Shown: positions 9,435 to 19,642, counted from the stretch's first letter. The stretch is DNA of 64,000 bases from Thalassotalea sp. (GCA_029237915.1 JAQWHD010000040.1:1-64000); one strand, 5' to 3'. Numbers and translations: made by a program. Notes: generated by a model from the letters alone, not told the origin.

Positions 9435-10529
9435 GTGAGTAAAGCTTCTATAAATTCAATAACTTCTAGCGAAACTAAACCTACTATCTTGGTTGTCGAT
9501 GATGAACCAGGAAATATAGATATAGCCTCAGCTCTGTTAAAAGAGAACTATAAGGTAAAAGCGGCGACTAATGGTAAAATCGCTTTAAAAATAGCGCAAG
9601 CCGATAGTAATATCGACTTGATTTTATTAGATATTATGATGCCTGAAATGGATGGCTATGATGTATGTGCACAATTAAAGGCCAATGAGGCTACTGCGAA
9701 TGTGCCAGTGATATTTCTAACAGCTAAAGCCGAAATTGGTGATATAACTAAGGGTTTTTCACTTGGTGCGGTTGACTACATTACTAAACCATTGCAACCA
9801 GAGATTTTAAAAGCACGAGTTAATACTCATGTTACCTTGCGCCAAAGTCAGATTGCGTTAGAAAAACAAGTTGAAACCTTGATTGAAAACTCAAAGTTAC
9901 GAGAAGATATCGAAAAATTAACTCACCATGACTTAAAAGGTCCTCTTGGCGTAATTCTTTTTGAGCTACCAAAAATTGCAGATAAAGACGTTGCGCAATC
10001 GATTGATGAATCTGTAAATAACGTCTTAAACATGATCAATAACACCTTAGACCTATTTAAAATTGAAAATGGCACTTACCCGCTTAAGCCAGATATGGTT
10101 GATTTAAATCGTTTAGTTGATAAAGCGATTAAAGCCGTACACGGTTTATGCACTAAGAAAAATATCAGTATTAATATAAGCTCAGCTGAACATTCAACCT
10201 TCATGGATGCAGAAGAGTTATTGTGTTTATCGATTTTCAATAATTTAGTTAAAAATGCGGTAGAAGCATCGCCAGATAATAATGAAATAAATATTACTAT
10301 TAGTGAAGCTAACGATGAAGTCGAATTTAAAATGATAAATAAAGGCGCCATCCCTGTTGAGTTGCGAGATACCTTATTTGAAAAGTACTCAAGCTCAAAT
10401 CATATTCGCGGCTCAGGCTTAGGTGCTTATTCAGCGAAGTTAATGACTGAAGCACAAAAGGGCCGTATAGGTTTTACCGTTATTGATGATACCTTTACAG
10501 AATTTACAGTAAGCATGCCTGCTTACTAA
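9435..10529 (+). CDS. Receiver-histidine kinase hybrid (REC domain first)
   Basis: A 364-residue cytoplasmic signalling protein. Residues 17-130 form a CheY-like receiver with the acidic pair D22/D23, phospho-acceptor D66 (LLDIMMPEMDG), T96 and K118 (YITKP). A short coiled coil (about 135-160) leads to an H-box at H164/H165 (LTHHDLKGPL). A HATPase domain follows, with an N-box (FNNLVKNAVEAS, 268-279) and a G-rich box (RGSGLGAYSAK, 325-335). No membrane segment or sensor domain is seen, so input probably comes through phosphorylation of the receiver by another kinase. The start is GTG with AGAAAGGG upstream. It is monocistronic here with no partner regulator adjacent; the signal is unknown. 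Confidence 0.85.
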   Translation: MSKASINSITSSETKPTILVVDDEPGNIDIASALLKENYKVKAATNGKIALKIAQADSNIDLILLDIMMPEMDGYDVCAQLKANEATANVPVIFLTAKAEIGDITKGFSLGAVDYITKPLQPEILKARVNTHVTLRQSQIALEKQVETLIENSKLREDIEKLTHHDLKGPLGVILFELPKIADKDVAQSIDESVNNVLNMINNTLDLFKIENGTYPLKPDMVDLNRLVDKAIKAVHGLCTKKNISINISSAEHSTFMDAEELLCLSIFNNLVKNAVEASPDNNEINITISEANDEVEFKMINKGAIPVELRDTLFEKYSSSNHIRGSGLGAYSAKLMTEAQKGRIGFTVIDDTFTEFTVSMPAY

Positions 10530-11172
10530 TACCGCTATACAAAACTAGTAAAAGAGCGCCGTCTTCCCATCATGTTTTTAGATGGTATCGCCTCCCGTTT
10601 CAAGGTGAGTTAATTGGTCGATTTGTGCTATTCGGCGATGGCTTAACTTGCGAACATCTGAACCATAATCAGAAACAATTAATAGCAATTAATAGCAATT
10701 TAATTAATACCAATTTAATTAATTAAATTGCTATAACCACGTCATCCTGCGCGAGCCAAAGCGAGACGCGGTACCTCCCTAAACATGCAGTGGCTCTAAA
10801 AAATAAAATCAAAAACGCATAAAATCAAAAATTTTAGGCACACTATTACTGGGGTAGGTAGCGGATGTCGCTAGTGCTCCTCCGGCATGACAGCGTTTGT
10901 GTTTTAATATTGCAATAGCTGATGATGACAAAATTACCCTCTAAATTCTTCTTACTCTTGTAGCCTTTTTACTTTATAGCTTTTTGCTAACTTACACTTA
11001 GTAATATTTGCTAACAAGTTGTTAATTTAACCACATACATTTCTATACATCTGCAACTCACTTGCAGGTAAAGATTGCAACAAGTTGATTTTAAAGGTTT
11101 TAATTTAAAATAAAATCTTGGCACGGTAGATGCAATCTAACTGGTAATTAAAGATTTAATAGGCTTAAAGTG
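10530..11172. other. Gene-free interval with low-complexity and fold-back repeat DNA
   Basis: About 640 bp without a credible ORF. It contains runs of TAATAGCAATT/TTAATTAA (10676-10737), including a palindromic ATACCAATTTAATTAATTAAATTGCTAT, a degenerate fold-back element (10741-10891), and AT-rich DNA before the efflux operon. I could not settle a promoter for the downstream operon. Confidence 0.6.
10741..10891. repeat. Degenerate fold-back (inverted-repeat) element
   Basis: The left arm starts GTCATCCTGCGCGAGCC (10741-10779). The right arm, read on the minus strand from 10891, starts GTCATGCCGGAGGAGCAC. The arms share GTCAT-CC-G-GAGC-AGCGA-CG-TACCT-CC over about 39 bp, and their centre is AT-rich with the near-duplicate AAATAAAATCAAAAACGCATAAAATCAAAAA. 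This looks like a decayed dispersed intergenic repeat of the kind that starts GTCATGCCGG. No ORF is inside. Confidence 0.6.
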
Positions 11173-12246
11173 ATGAAAAACACCAAATTCAACGTAAAAA
11201 ATGTATTTTTATTAGTAACTATGATGACTGGTTCATTAGCATTAACAGGTTGTAATAATGCTGAAGCAGTTGATGAAGACAAAGTTGCAGAGGTTATTGC
11301 TATCCCTGTAGAAGTCGCTAACGTCACTCAAGGTAGCATTAGCTCAAATTATGTTACTACTACTGTTTTAGAAGCTAAAGAAGAAGCCGATGTGATCTCT
11401 AAAGCATCCGGTATTATCGAAAATTTATATGTTGAAGAAGGCCAGTTTGTTGAAGCCGGAACTTTGCTAGCAAAAATTGAACCTGAACGTTTTCAACTAA
11501 ATTTAGATAAAGCCCGATCTGAGTTATCAAGCCTAGAATTAGAGCTTGAGCGAGTAAATAAAATGTATAGTCAAAAGCTAGTATCTACAGATACCTTCGA
11601 TAAATTAAAATGGCAGCATGAAATTGCTAAATCAAACCTGAAATTAGCAGAATTAAACTTACGTGAAACAAAAATATTAGCGCCTATTTCAGGTTTCATC
11701 TCAAAGCGTTACGTTAAAGAAGGTAACTTGGTTGAGCAATACCAAAGTAAAAAACTTTTTCATATTGTAAAACTACAAGTATTAGAAGGTACGGTTAATT
11801 TACCAGAGCAAGAGTTAAGTAAATTACGTGTTAATCAAGCGGCAAAATTACGCTTTACTGCATTCCCTAATGAAGATGTTATTGCTCATGTTGAACGTAT
11901 TAGCCCAGTAGTAGATTCAGACACAGGTACATTCCGCGTTAAGTTAACCATTAACAACGCTGACAACAAATTAAAGTCAGGTATGTTTGCGCAGGTTAAA
12001 ATTATCTACGACACTCATAACAATATAAAACTTTTACCCAAGAGCGCATTAATTTCAATGGATAATAAACATACGGTATTCATGATTAATGACAATAAAG
12101 CTGAAAAGACTCTTGTTACCTTAGGTTATGAAGACGACAAGTTTGTGGAAATAATAGAAGGCTTAGATGTTAACGCGCAAGTGGTTACAACTGGTCAAAA
12201 CAACTTAAAAGATCAAGCCGTAATTCAAGTGATTGAAGCTATTTAA
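11173..12246 (+). CDS. RND efflux periplasmic adaptor (membrane fusion lipoprotein)
   Basis: Periplasmic adaptor linking an inner-membrane RND pump to an outer-membrane channel. The N-terminus is a lipoprotein signal (KNTKFNVKNVFLLV, then LALTGCN, with Cys in the lipobox). Then come a split biotinyl-lipoyl-like domain (VISKASGIIENLYVEEGQFVEAGTLLAKIEPE and its return half ILAPISGFISKRYVKEGNLVEQ), an alpha-helical hairpin between them, and beta-barrel and membrane-proximal domains. GTG at 11170 directly precedes the ATG at 11173; I chose the ATG, with AGG 9 nt upstream. It is first in an operon with two RND permeases. No TolC-like gene is nearby, so the channel must be encoded elsewhere. The substrate is unknown. 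Confidence 0.92.
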   Translation: MKNTKFNVKNVFLLVTMMTGSLALTGCNNAEAVDEDKVAEVIAIPVEVANVTQGSISSNYVTTTVLEAKEEADVISKASGIIENLYVEEGQFVEAGTLLAKIEPERFQLNLDKARSELSSLELELERVNKMYSQKLVSTDTFDKLKWQHEIAKSNLKLAELNLRETKILAPISGFISKRYVKEGNLVEQYQSKKLFHIVKLQVLEGTVNLPEQELSKLRVNQAAKLRFTAFPNEDVIAHVERISPVVDSDTGTFRVKLTINNADNKLKSGMFAQVKIIYDTHNNIKLLPKSALISMDNKHTVFMINDNKAEKTLVTLGYEDDKFVEIIEGLDVNAQVVTTGQNNLKDQAVIQVIEAI

Positions 12247-12284
12247 ATACCGATACTAACAATAATAAAGATTAGGATTTTACT

Positions 12285-15200
12285 ATGAACATAGTTAATG
12301 TCGCAGTTAAAAGACCGGTAACTGTATGGATGTTTACATTTGCGGTAATACTATTTGGTATGGTGTCATTGTCAAGATTGGCGGTAAATTTACTGCCAGA
12401 TTTATCTTACCCTACCCTTACCATTCGTACGGATTATATTGGTGCTGCCCCTGGTGAAGTTGAGCAACTGGTTACTAAGCCTATTGAAGAAGCTATTGGT
12501 ATTGTTAAAGGTGTACGTAATGTGCAGTCAATATCGAAAGCTGGCCAGTCTGATGTATTACTCGAATTTGAATGGGGTACAGAGATGGACCTTGCAAGTT
12601 TAGAGGTCCGAGAAAAGCTTGATGTAATCCGCTTACCCCTAGATGTAAAAAAACCGCTACTGTTGAAGTTCAATCCTAATTTAGACCCTATTCTGCGTTT
12701 TGCGTTAAAAGCTAAACAAGGCAGTGACACTCTTGATGAACATAAACTAAAGAACATTAGAGAATATGCTGAAGAAGAGTTAAAACGTAAACTTGAGTCG
12801 GTAAGTGGTGTTGCGTCAGTTAAAGTTGGCGGTGGTTTAGAAAAAGAAATTCAAATCTTAATAGACCAACACAAAATTAGTCAATTAGGTATAGACAGCC
12901 AATTAATTATTGACCGTCTGCAACAAGAAAACATCAATCAATCTGGTGGCCGTGTTGAAGATGGCCAACAAGAATTTTTAGTTAGAACATTAAATCAATT
13001 TAAAAACCTAGACGATATCCGCAACGTGTACATCACCAGTGAGGGCAATACTCATATTCGCTTAGCTGATATCGCACAAGTTATTGATTCTCATAAAGAA
13101 CGCACCTCTATCACCCGCATAAATAGCGCAGAAGCAGTTGAAGTAGCACTTTATAAAGAAGGTGATGCCAATACCGTTAATGTCGCTAAAAAAGTAGACT
13201 TTAGGGTTGAGCAGTTAGCCGAAGAGTTTCCTGAGCAGCTTGAATTAATCAAAATATATGATCAATCGACCTTTATCGATAATGCCATTAACGAAGTAAA
13301 AAGCGCCGCGCTTATCGGCGGTTTATTAGCTATGATGGTACTGTTTTTCTTTCTTAAAAACATTTGGGCAACTCTGATCATCTCAATATCTATTCCTGTA
13401 TCAGTTATTGCTACGTTCAATCTAATGTACGGCAACGATATTAGCCTAAACATTATGAGCTTAGGAGGTATTGCATTAGCAGTTGGCTTATTAGTAGATA
13501 ACTCAATTGTGGTATTAGAAAATATTGCTCGTCATAAGGAGCAGTTAAAAAATAGTAGAGATGTAAGTGACAATACTAGTGCAGATAATAAAATAGCGGC
13601 AACAGTTGGTACTAAAGAAGTATCAACAGCAATCATGGCCTCAACGCTAACCACTATGGCTGTATTTTTTCCGTTAGTGTTTGTGCAAGGTATTGCAGGA
13701 CAATTATTTAGGGACCAAGCATTAACGGTTACTTTTGCCTTATTGGCATCATTAATTGTCGCACTAACCCTTATTCCTATGCTGTCATCGCGTAACTTCA
13801 AACCTAAAACAGATGCAGTTGATGAAACAACAAAAAGACAATTAGCACCGGATGCGAGCTTAGCTAAAAAAATCAGTTATTACCTAGCTAGCCCATTTAT
13901 CTGGTTATTTAGAGGCCTGTTTTATTATCTACCTTTATTGGTAACTATGCTTATCACCCTAGTATTTAGAGCGGTAAAACTTGCTTTAACTAAAGTATTC
14001 GCGCCTTTATTATGGCTATTTGATAAATTTTATGGCGTATTCGCCTCTCTTTATCAAACTTTATTAGCTCAAGCATTAGCAAAACCAGTACTGGTACTAT
14101 TAACAATAATCGCTATAAGCGCATCTTCAGTGCCTTTATTTAAGCAACTTAAAATGGAAGTTATTCCGCAATTATCGCAAGGTGAATTTTTCGTAGAAGT
14201 GAGTCACCAGCCTGGTACGCCTCTTGAAAGAACCGATGCTACGTTAATTAAGTTATCTGATGTGGCAGCACAATTACCACAAGTTGAACGCACTTATACG
14301 CTTGCTGGTACCGGTAGTTTAATGAATGCATCGCCAGCGCAAGGCGGTGATTACTGGGGCCGATTGAACGTAGTTTTAAAAGATGATGCTAGCAAAGCCG
14401 ATGAGCAAGCGGTAATGGTACATTTGCGTAGCTATTTGCAAACTATTGCCGGTGTGCAAATGAAGTTTTCAACACCTGAACTATTTAGCTTTAAACCACC
14501 AATTGAAGTTGAACTGTCTGGCTATGATCTTGATTTATTAAAACGTTACAGCGATAAAATTAGCGAGCAACTGGCCAATAACAAACGTTTTATCGATGTT
14601 AAAACATCTCTGCAAAACGGTCACCCAGAAATAAAAATATTCTTTGACCATCAACGCCTTGCACAGCTTGGTTTAACCGCGCCGCAAGTATCAAAATTAT
14701 TAGCAACAAAAGTGGGTGGTTCAATTGCCAGCCAATACTCAATTAAAGACAAAAAAATTGATATTTTAGTGCGAGTTGATGAAGCAAGCCGAAATTCAGT
14801 AAACGACATTAAGCAAATAATTATCAATCCTAAAAGTAATAAACCAATTCCTCTAGCGGCAGTAGCTGATGTTCGTTTATCTGTTGGACCTAGTGAAATT
14901 ACTCGCATAGATCAACAGCGCGCAGCAGTTGTTTCTGCAAACTTTGCTTTTGGTGACATCAACTCCGCAGTGAGCGAGCTAAAAACAATCATCCGCGATA
15001 TGCAAATACCGCTAAACATTAGTGCTAATATCACTGGCCAAAACGAAGAAATGGACGTGTCCTTCACATCCCTTGTGTTTGCCCTATTGCTAGCTGTGTT
15101 TTTAGTTTATTTAGTGATGGCCTCACAATTTGAATCATTACTGCACCCGCTACTTATTTTATTCACCGTACCTTTAGCGGCTGCTGGTTCAATATATGGT

Positions 15201-15572
15201 TTGTATCTAACTAACACGCCGTTAAGTGTCATCGTATTTATTGGTTTAATCATGCTTGCCGGTATCGTCGTTAATAACGCCATTGTTTTAGTTGACAGAA
15301 TTAACCAGTTACGCGAATCAGGTATGGACAAAATAGAGGCAATAAAGGCATCAGCTATTTCACGCCTGCGCCCTATTATCATGACAACACTAACCACCAC
15401 CTTAGGCTTGTTACCATTGGCAATTAGCGTCGGGGAAGGCTCTGAAATTCGAGCGCCAATGGCGATAACGGTTATCTTTGGCTTATTATTTGCCACGTTA
15501 CTAACGCTATTTTTTATCCCTATCTTATACAGTCTATTTGACCGTAAGCGTTTTGGAGCTAGCCATGACTAA
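12285..15572 (+). CDS. RND efflux permease (HAE1-type), first of a tandem pair
   Basis: Proton-driven inner-membrane pump of about 12 membrane helices, 1095 residues. The start MNIVNVAVKRPVTVWMFTFAVILFG is the usual first helix. Two large periplasmic loops follow helices 1 and 7. Helix 4 carries GGIALAVGLLVDNSIVVLENI with the proton-relay Asp. It is longer than typical 1030-1050-residue members: there is extra Ser/Asn/Asp-rich sequence after helix 4 (HKEQLKNSRDVSDNTSADNK) and a hydrophobic extension near residues 505-590 before helix 7. The stop overlaps the next permease by 8 nt. The pair may form a heteromeric pump, as in MdtBC. Confidence 0.93.
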   Translation: MNIVNVAVKRPVTVWMFTFAVILFGMVSLSRLAVNLLPDLSYPTLTIRTDYIGAAPGEVEQLVTKPIEEAIGIVKGVRNVQSISKAGQSDVLLEFEWGTEMDLASLEVREKLDVIRLPLDVKKPLLLKFNPNLDPILRFALKAKQGSDTLDEHKLKNIREYAEEELKRKLESVSGVASVKVGGGLEKEIQILIDQHKISQLGIDSQLIIDRLQQENINQSGGRVEDGQQEFLVRTLNQFKNLDDIRNVYITSEGNTHIRLADIAQVIDSHKERTSITRINSAEAVEVALYKEGDANTVNVAKKVDFRVEQLAEEFPEQLELIKIYDQSTFIDNAINEVKSAALIGGLLAMMVLFFFLKNIWATLIISISIPVSVIATFNLMYGNDISLNIMSLGGIALAVGLLVDNSIVVLENIARHKEQLKNSRDVSDNTSADNKIAATVGTKEVSTAIMASTLTTMAVFFPLVFVQGIAGQLFRDQALTVTFALLASLIVALTLIPMLSSRNFKPKTDAVDETTKRQLAPDASLAKKISYYLASPFIWLFRGLFYYLPLLVTMLITLVFRAVKLALTKVFAPLLWLFDKFYGVFASLYQTLLAQALAKPVLVLLTIIAISASSVPLFKQLKMEVIPQLSQGEFFVEVSHQPGTPLERTDATLIKLSDVAAQLPQVERTYTLAGTGSLMNASPAQGGDYWGRLNVVLKDDASKADEQAVMVHLRSYLQTIAGVQMKFSTPELFSFKPPIEVELSGYDLDLLKRYSDKISEQLANNKRFIDVKTSLQNGHPEIKIFFDHQRLAQLGLTAPQVSKLLATKVGGSIASQYSIKDKKIDILVRVDEASRNSVNDIKQIIINPKSNKPIPLAAVADVRLSVGPSEITRIDQQRAAVVSANFAFGDINSAVSELKTIIRDMQIPLNISANITGQNEEMDVSFTSLVFALLLAVFLVYLVMASQFESLLHPLLILFTVPLAAAGSIYGLYLTNTPLSVIVFIGLIMLAGIVVNNAIVLVDRINQLRESGMDKIEAIKASAISRLRPIIMTTLTTTLGLLPLAISVGEGSEIRAPMAITVIFGLLFATLLTLFFIPILYSLFDRKRFGASHD

Positions 15573-18500
15573 TGCAAACAAAGCACCACAAGTAAGTGCA
15601 AAGAAAGAGTCTGTGGGTGCAAATTTAGCTACATTTGCATTAAAACGCCCGATCACAGTAATAATGTTGTTTTTATCTATGCTGTTAACCGGAGTAATTT
15701 CAAGCCAGTTATTACCGCTTGAAAAATTCCCTGGTATCGATATCCCGCAACTATGGATAAACGTCCCTTACCCTGACGCATCACCAGCAGAAGTTGAACG
15801 CTTAATTACCCGTCCAATTGAAGAGTCATTAGCAACCATTTCGGGGATTAAACGTATGCGTTCAACCTCCCACGAAGGCGGTGCGGATATTCAGTTAGAA
15901 TTTGACTGGGAAGAAAACATTAACGCTAAGAGTATTGAAGCTCGAGAAAACGTGGACGCCATAAGGCATTTGCTACCACGTGATGTTGAACGAGTATTGG
16001 TGTATCAATTTAACACCAATGACTTTCCTATATTTCAATTGCGTATCTCTTCAGAGCAAGACTTGTCAATGGCCTATGATTTACTAGATCGCAACCTTAA
16101 GCGCCCTATTGAGCGTGTAAAAGGCGTGAGTAAAGTAGAGCTTTACGGCGTAGATAAACGCCAAATAATGATCCGTTTAGATCCGGATAAAATGGTGGCG
16201 CTGCACATAGATAGAAAGATGTTAGTGGCAAAACTCAATGAAAATAACTTTTCAATGGCAGCGGGTCACTTTTATGACAATGGTAAAAAAGTCATGGTTA
16301 ACCCTGTGGGAGAATATCGCTCTGTTGATGAAATCAAGAATGTGATCATTCAAGATAATATCAAGCTCAAAGATATCGCTAGCATTGAGCTTACTTTGCC
16401 TATCCCTTGGGAAGGTCGTCACTTAGATCAAACCTATGCAATAGGCATGAACATTTTAAAAGAATCTAATGCCAACTTAGTCGATGTTTCCAAACGAGTC
16501 TTGGCAGTAATTGATGAGGTGAACCAAAACCCACAATTTAACGGTATTAACTTATACGTTATGGATGATACCGCTAAAGGGGTAACTGACTCATTATCTG
16601 ACTTACTTAATGCAGGCATATTGGGTGCGTTTTTATCTGTTGGTGTACTGTACTTATTTTTACGCCACTTTGTTACCACCATGATAGTTGTGCTGTCGGT
16701 ACCTATTTCTATTTGTATCACTTTAGGGGTTATGTACTTTGCCGGATATAGCTTAAATATATTATCAATGATGGGCTTACTACTCGCTGTAGGTATGTTG
16801 GTAGACAACTCTGTGGTTATTACCGAGTCGATATTTCAAGAAAAACAAAAAACAGATGACATAGTTGAGGCCACCAAAAAAGGGGTAAATAAAGTATCTT
16901 TAGCGGTTATCGCTGGCACAGCAACAACCATGATAGTGTTTTTGCCAAATATTGTTGGTACAAAAATAGATATCACTATCTTTTTAGAGCACGTAGCAAT
17001 AGCTATCTGTATATCTTTATTTGCTTCACTGCTGATTGCCCAAACGCTAATACCTTTACTTACCAGTAAGATAAAAAGCCAAGTAAAACCAAAAGAAATT
17101 AAGCAAAGCCGTTTCGAAGGATTCTATTTAAAAAGCCTTAATTGGACCCATAAGCACAAAATCATCACCTCAATTATTGCCCTACTCATTTTATTTAGCA
17201 TTGCTATTCCTATGCAGTTTGTTACTGGCGATGAAGAAGAGAACTTTAATGACAACCGATTATTTATTAGTTGGGAAATTCACGACCAATTTAATTATGA
17301 CACGGCAGAAAGTATCATTAATAAAATGGAAACCTACTTGTATAACAATAAGGAAGAGTTTTTAATCGACTCTGTGTATAGCTACTACGCTAGTCATAGC
17401 ATACAAACCACCTTGATATTACAAGATGGCGAGTTACCAATTTCAATGAATCAATTAAAAGAAAAAATTAGAGAAAACCTACCTAAGTTTGTGCGAGTAA
17501 CCCCTAGATTTGGTTTTGATCAAGGCAATGGCGGTGGTGTTCAAATTAACTTAACGGGTTTATCAACCGACGTTTTAATTGAATTAAAAGACAATTTAAT
17601 TCCTATGATTGAGCATATCGATGGTATTACCGATGTCACCTCTGATATTCGCGGCCAGAAAAAAGAAATGCAGATCAAAGTTGATACAACCGCAGCATTT
17701 AGACATGGTTTGAGCACTCAAGATGTGGCTAGTGCTATTTCTCTAGCTCTTAGAGGTCAGCCGCTGCGTACCTACCGTCATGGTGACACAGGTGAAATCG
17801 ACATCTGGCTTAATTACGACTTAAAAGTACGTAAGTCTATTGATGAGTTTAAAAAGCTTCCCATTATTGAACACAACGGTAAAACCATTACCTTAGATAA
17901 TTTAGCGACAATAACCATTAAACCAAGATTAAGTGAAATACGTCGTTACAATCGTCAAACCGCAATAAGCATTCAAGCAAATCTAGATGAAATAACCTTA
18001 GATGAGGCTAAAGAAAAGCTCGAAGCGGTACTTTCATCGGTGAGCTTACCTAGCGGTTATCATTACAATTTAGATGGCAGCTTTACTCGTCAAGATGAAA
18101 CTGAAGATGTAATGGGGCAAAACATGCTGCTTGCTATTTGCATGATATACATAGTAATGGCGGCATTATTTGAAAGCTTACTATTACCAACGGCTGTAAT
18201 AACATCACTGTTGTTCTCATTTGTTGGTGTATTTTGGGCGTTCTTAATTACCGGTAGTTCAATGTCAGTTATGGGCATGATAGGCATGCTTATTCTGATG
18301 GGCATAGTGGTTAATAATGGCATTGTCTTGGTGGATCGGATAAACCAACTGATTGAAAAAGGGATCGAAGCAGAAGCTGCGGTAATGCAAGGCTGTAAAG
18401 ACAGGCTTCGCCCTATCCTAATGACGGTATCAACAACCATTTTAGGTTTAATACCTTTAGCGTTAGGCAACACCCAAGTTGGTGGTGACGGCCCAACTTA

Positions 18501-18663
18501 TGCACCAATGGCAATCGCGATTATTGGCGGCTTAACATTCTCCACCATCACTAGCCTTTATTTAGTGCCACTTGCTTATGTTTTATTATTAAGGTTGAAA
18601 GCGAAAACATCAACGATGATCAGAAACTCTAGAGCCATAGTGAATAAAGTGATTAAAGCCTAG
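15565..18663 (+). CDS. RND efflux permease (HAE1-type), second of a tandem pair
   Basis: Second RND pump subunit, 1032 residues from the ATG at 15565. I rejected an upstream TTG frame at 15538 because GGAG stands at 15555-15558 and the first helix context then fits. Helix 1 is FALKRPITVIMLFLSMLLTG, and helix 4 carries MGLLLAVGMLVDNSVVITESIFQE with its Asp. The C-terminal helices include MAIAIIGGLTFSTITSLYLVPLAY. The start overlaps the previous stop by 8 nt, so translation is probably coupled. Sequence divergence between the two permeases suggests distinct roles, not a recent duplication. The substrate cannot be read from the sequence. Confidence 0.93.
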   Translation: MTNANKAPQVSAKKESVGANLATFALKRPITVIMLFLSMLLTGVISSQLLPLEKFPGIDIPQLWINVPYPDASPAEVERLITRPIEESLATISGIKRMRSTSHEGGADIQLEFDWEENINAKSIEARENVDAIRHLLPRDVERVLVYQFNTNDFPIFQLRISSEQDLSMAYDLLDRNLKRPIERVKGVSKVELYGVDKRQIMIRLDPDKMVALHIDRKMLVAKLNENNFSMAAGHFYDNGKKVMVNPVGEYRSVDEIKNVIIQDNIKLKDIASIELTLPIPWEGRHLDQTYAIGMNILKESNANLVDVSKRVLAVIDEVNQNPQFNGINLYVMDDTAKGVTDSLSDLLNAGILGAFLSVGVLYLFLRHFVTTMIVVLSVPISICITLGVMYFAGYSLNILSMMGLLLAVGMLVDNSVVITESIFQEKQKTDDIVEATKKGVNKVSLAVIAGTATTMIVFLPNIVGTKIDITIFLEHVAIAICISLFASLLIAQTLIPLLTSKIKSQVKPKEIKQSRFEGFYLKSLNWTHKHKIITSIIALLILFSIAIPMQFVTGDEEENFNDNRLFISWEIHDQFNYDTAESIINKMETYLYNNKEEFLIDSVYSYYASHSIQTTLILQDGELPISMNQLKEKIRENLPKFVRVTPRFGFDQGNGGGVQINLTGLSTDVLIELKDNLIPMIEHIDGITDVTSDIRGQKKEMQIKVDTTAAFRHGLSTQDVASAISLALRGQPLRTYRHGDTGEIDIWLNYDLKVRKSIDEFKKLPIIEHNGKTITLDNLATITIKPRLSEIRRYNRQTAISIQANLDEITLDEAKEKLEAVLSSVSLPSGYHYNLDGSFTRQDETEDVMGQNMLLAICMIYIVMAALFESLLLPTAVITSLLFSFVGVFWAFLITGSSMSVMGMIGMLILMGIVVNNGIVLVDRINQLIEKGIEAEAAVMQGCKDRLRPILMTVSTTILGLIPLALGNTQVGGDGPTYAPMAIAIIGGLTFSTITSLYLVPLAYVLLLRLKAKTSTMIRNSRAIVNKVIKA

Positions 18664-18689
18664 CTCGTATAATCAGGGTTATAAGCAAA

Positions 18690-18727
18690 GGGTCAGAGTA
18701 ACTGATAAAAATTAGTTACTCTGACCC
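18690..18727. repeat. REP-like perfect hairpin (GGGTCAGAG family) between convergent genes
   Basis: Perfect 14-bp arms, GGGTCAGAGTAACT (18690-18703) and AGTTACTCTGACCC (18714-18727), with a 10-nt AT-rich loop. It sits between the convergent RND operon and the ABC operon, so it could terminate both, but neither side has a T-run. The GTCAGA core recurs at 27703 and 36450. Confidence 0.7.
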
Positions 18728-18739
18728 CAATTCTCTCAG

Positions 18740-19642
18740 TTAACTAAACAATTTATCTTCTAGCGTTTTGCCATTAATTAATTGCTTATAATGCCAATTA
18801 TTTTGGTGACAGAGCTTTAAAACTTCCACATCTATTGATAAATTTAGACCACTTGCCGGGGCCGTAATTACGTATTCTTTATTGGATATTTTAGTAACCT
18901 TAATATCAGCAGAAATAGACTGTAAAGCGCCACCTATATTCGGCTGTTCGTGGGCCATTCTTAAGGTATAACAGTGAGTGCTATTTTCCGTATTACTGGT
19001 TTGATGCTGCTGTAAAACCCCATTTTCTAAAAATAATACCTGTTCACATAAACGTTCCAATTCATTTAAATCATGTGAGCTTAAAATAAAGGTGGTTTCA
19101 TCGGCTAGGTTAGCCACTAAAGAGCGAACTTCACGAGCATGTAATGGGTCTAGTCCTGCCGTAGCTTCATCAAGTAAAATAAGCTCTGGTGAGCCAATTA
19201 ATGCTTGTGCTATTGCCACTCGCTTTCTCATTCCGTGAGAAAGAGATAAAGGTTTTTCGTTCAGTACATCGCTTAATTGTACTAACTCTAACACTCGCTC
19301 AGCTTCTATTTGCGCATTCTTACGACTTAACCCTTGCAGTTGTGCATAGAATTTAAGTTGATGGTTGATAGCAAATCTAGGGTCTAACTGGGCATCTTGT
19401 GGTAATGCCCCTAAACGAGATAAATTGCTACTATGATTCGGCGCTCGAGAAAATAATTCGACTTGCCCAGAGCTGGGTGCTAAGTAACCACACAATATAC
19501 TAAATAAAGTCGTTTTTCCTGCACCATTAGGTCCAACCAAAGCCACTGGAGCACCTTTGGAGATCTCAAAAGAAACATTCTTTAATGCCTGTTTATTGCC
19601 AAACGATTTACTGATATTTTTGGCTTGCAATAAGATACTCAT
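18740..19642 (-). CDS. ABC transporter ATP-binding protein
   Basis: Nucleotide-binding subunit of an ABC-2 type exporter, 300 residues. Walker A is GPNGAGKTT (about 37-45), the signature is LSHGMRKRVAIAQAL, Walker B is LILLDEATAGLD, and the H-loop is SSHDLNELER. A C-terminal extension of about 80 residues follows the ATPase core, as in other single-domain drug or CcmA/NosF-type ATPases. It overlaps the upstream permease gene by 4 nt (ATGA), so the two act as a pair. The substrate is unknown. Confidence 0.9.
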   Translation of the reverse strand: MSILLQAKNISKSFGNKQALKNVSFEISKGAPVALVGPNGAGKTTLFSILCGYLAPSSGQVELFSRAPNHSSNLSRLGALPQDAQLDPRFAINHQLKFYAQLQGLSRKNAQIEAERVLELVQLSDVLNEKPLSLSHGMRKRVAIAQALIGSPELILLDEATAGLDPLHAREVRSLVANLADETTFILSSHDLNELERLCEQVLFLENGVLQQHQTSNTENSTHCYTLRMAHEQPNIGGALQSISADIKVTKISNKEYVITAPASGLNLSIDVEVLKLCHQNNWHYKQLINGKTLEDKLFS

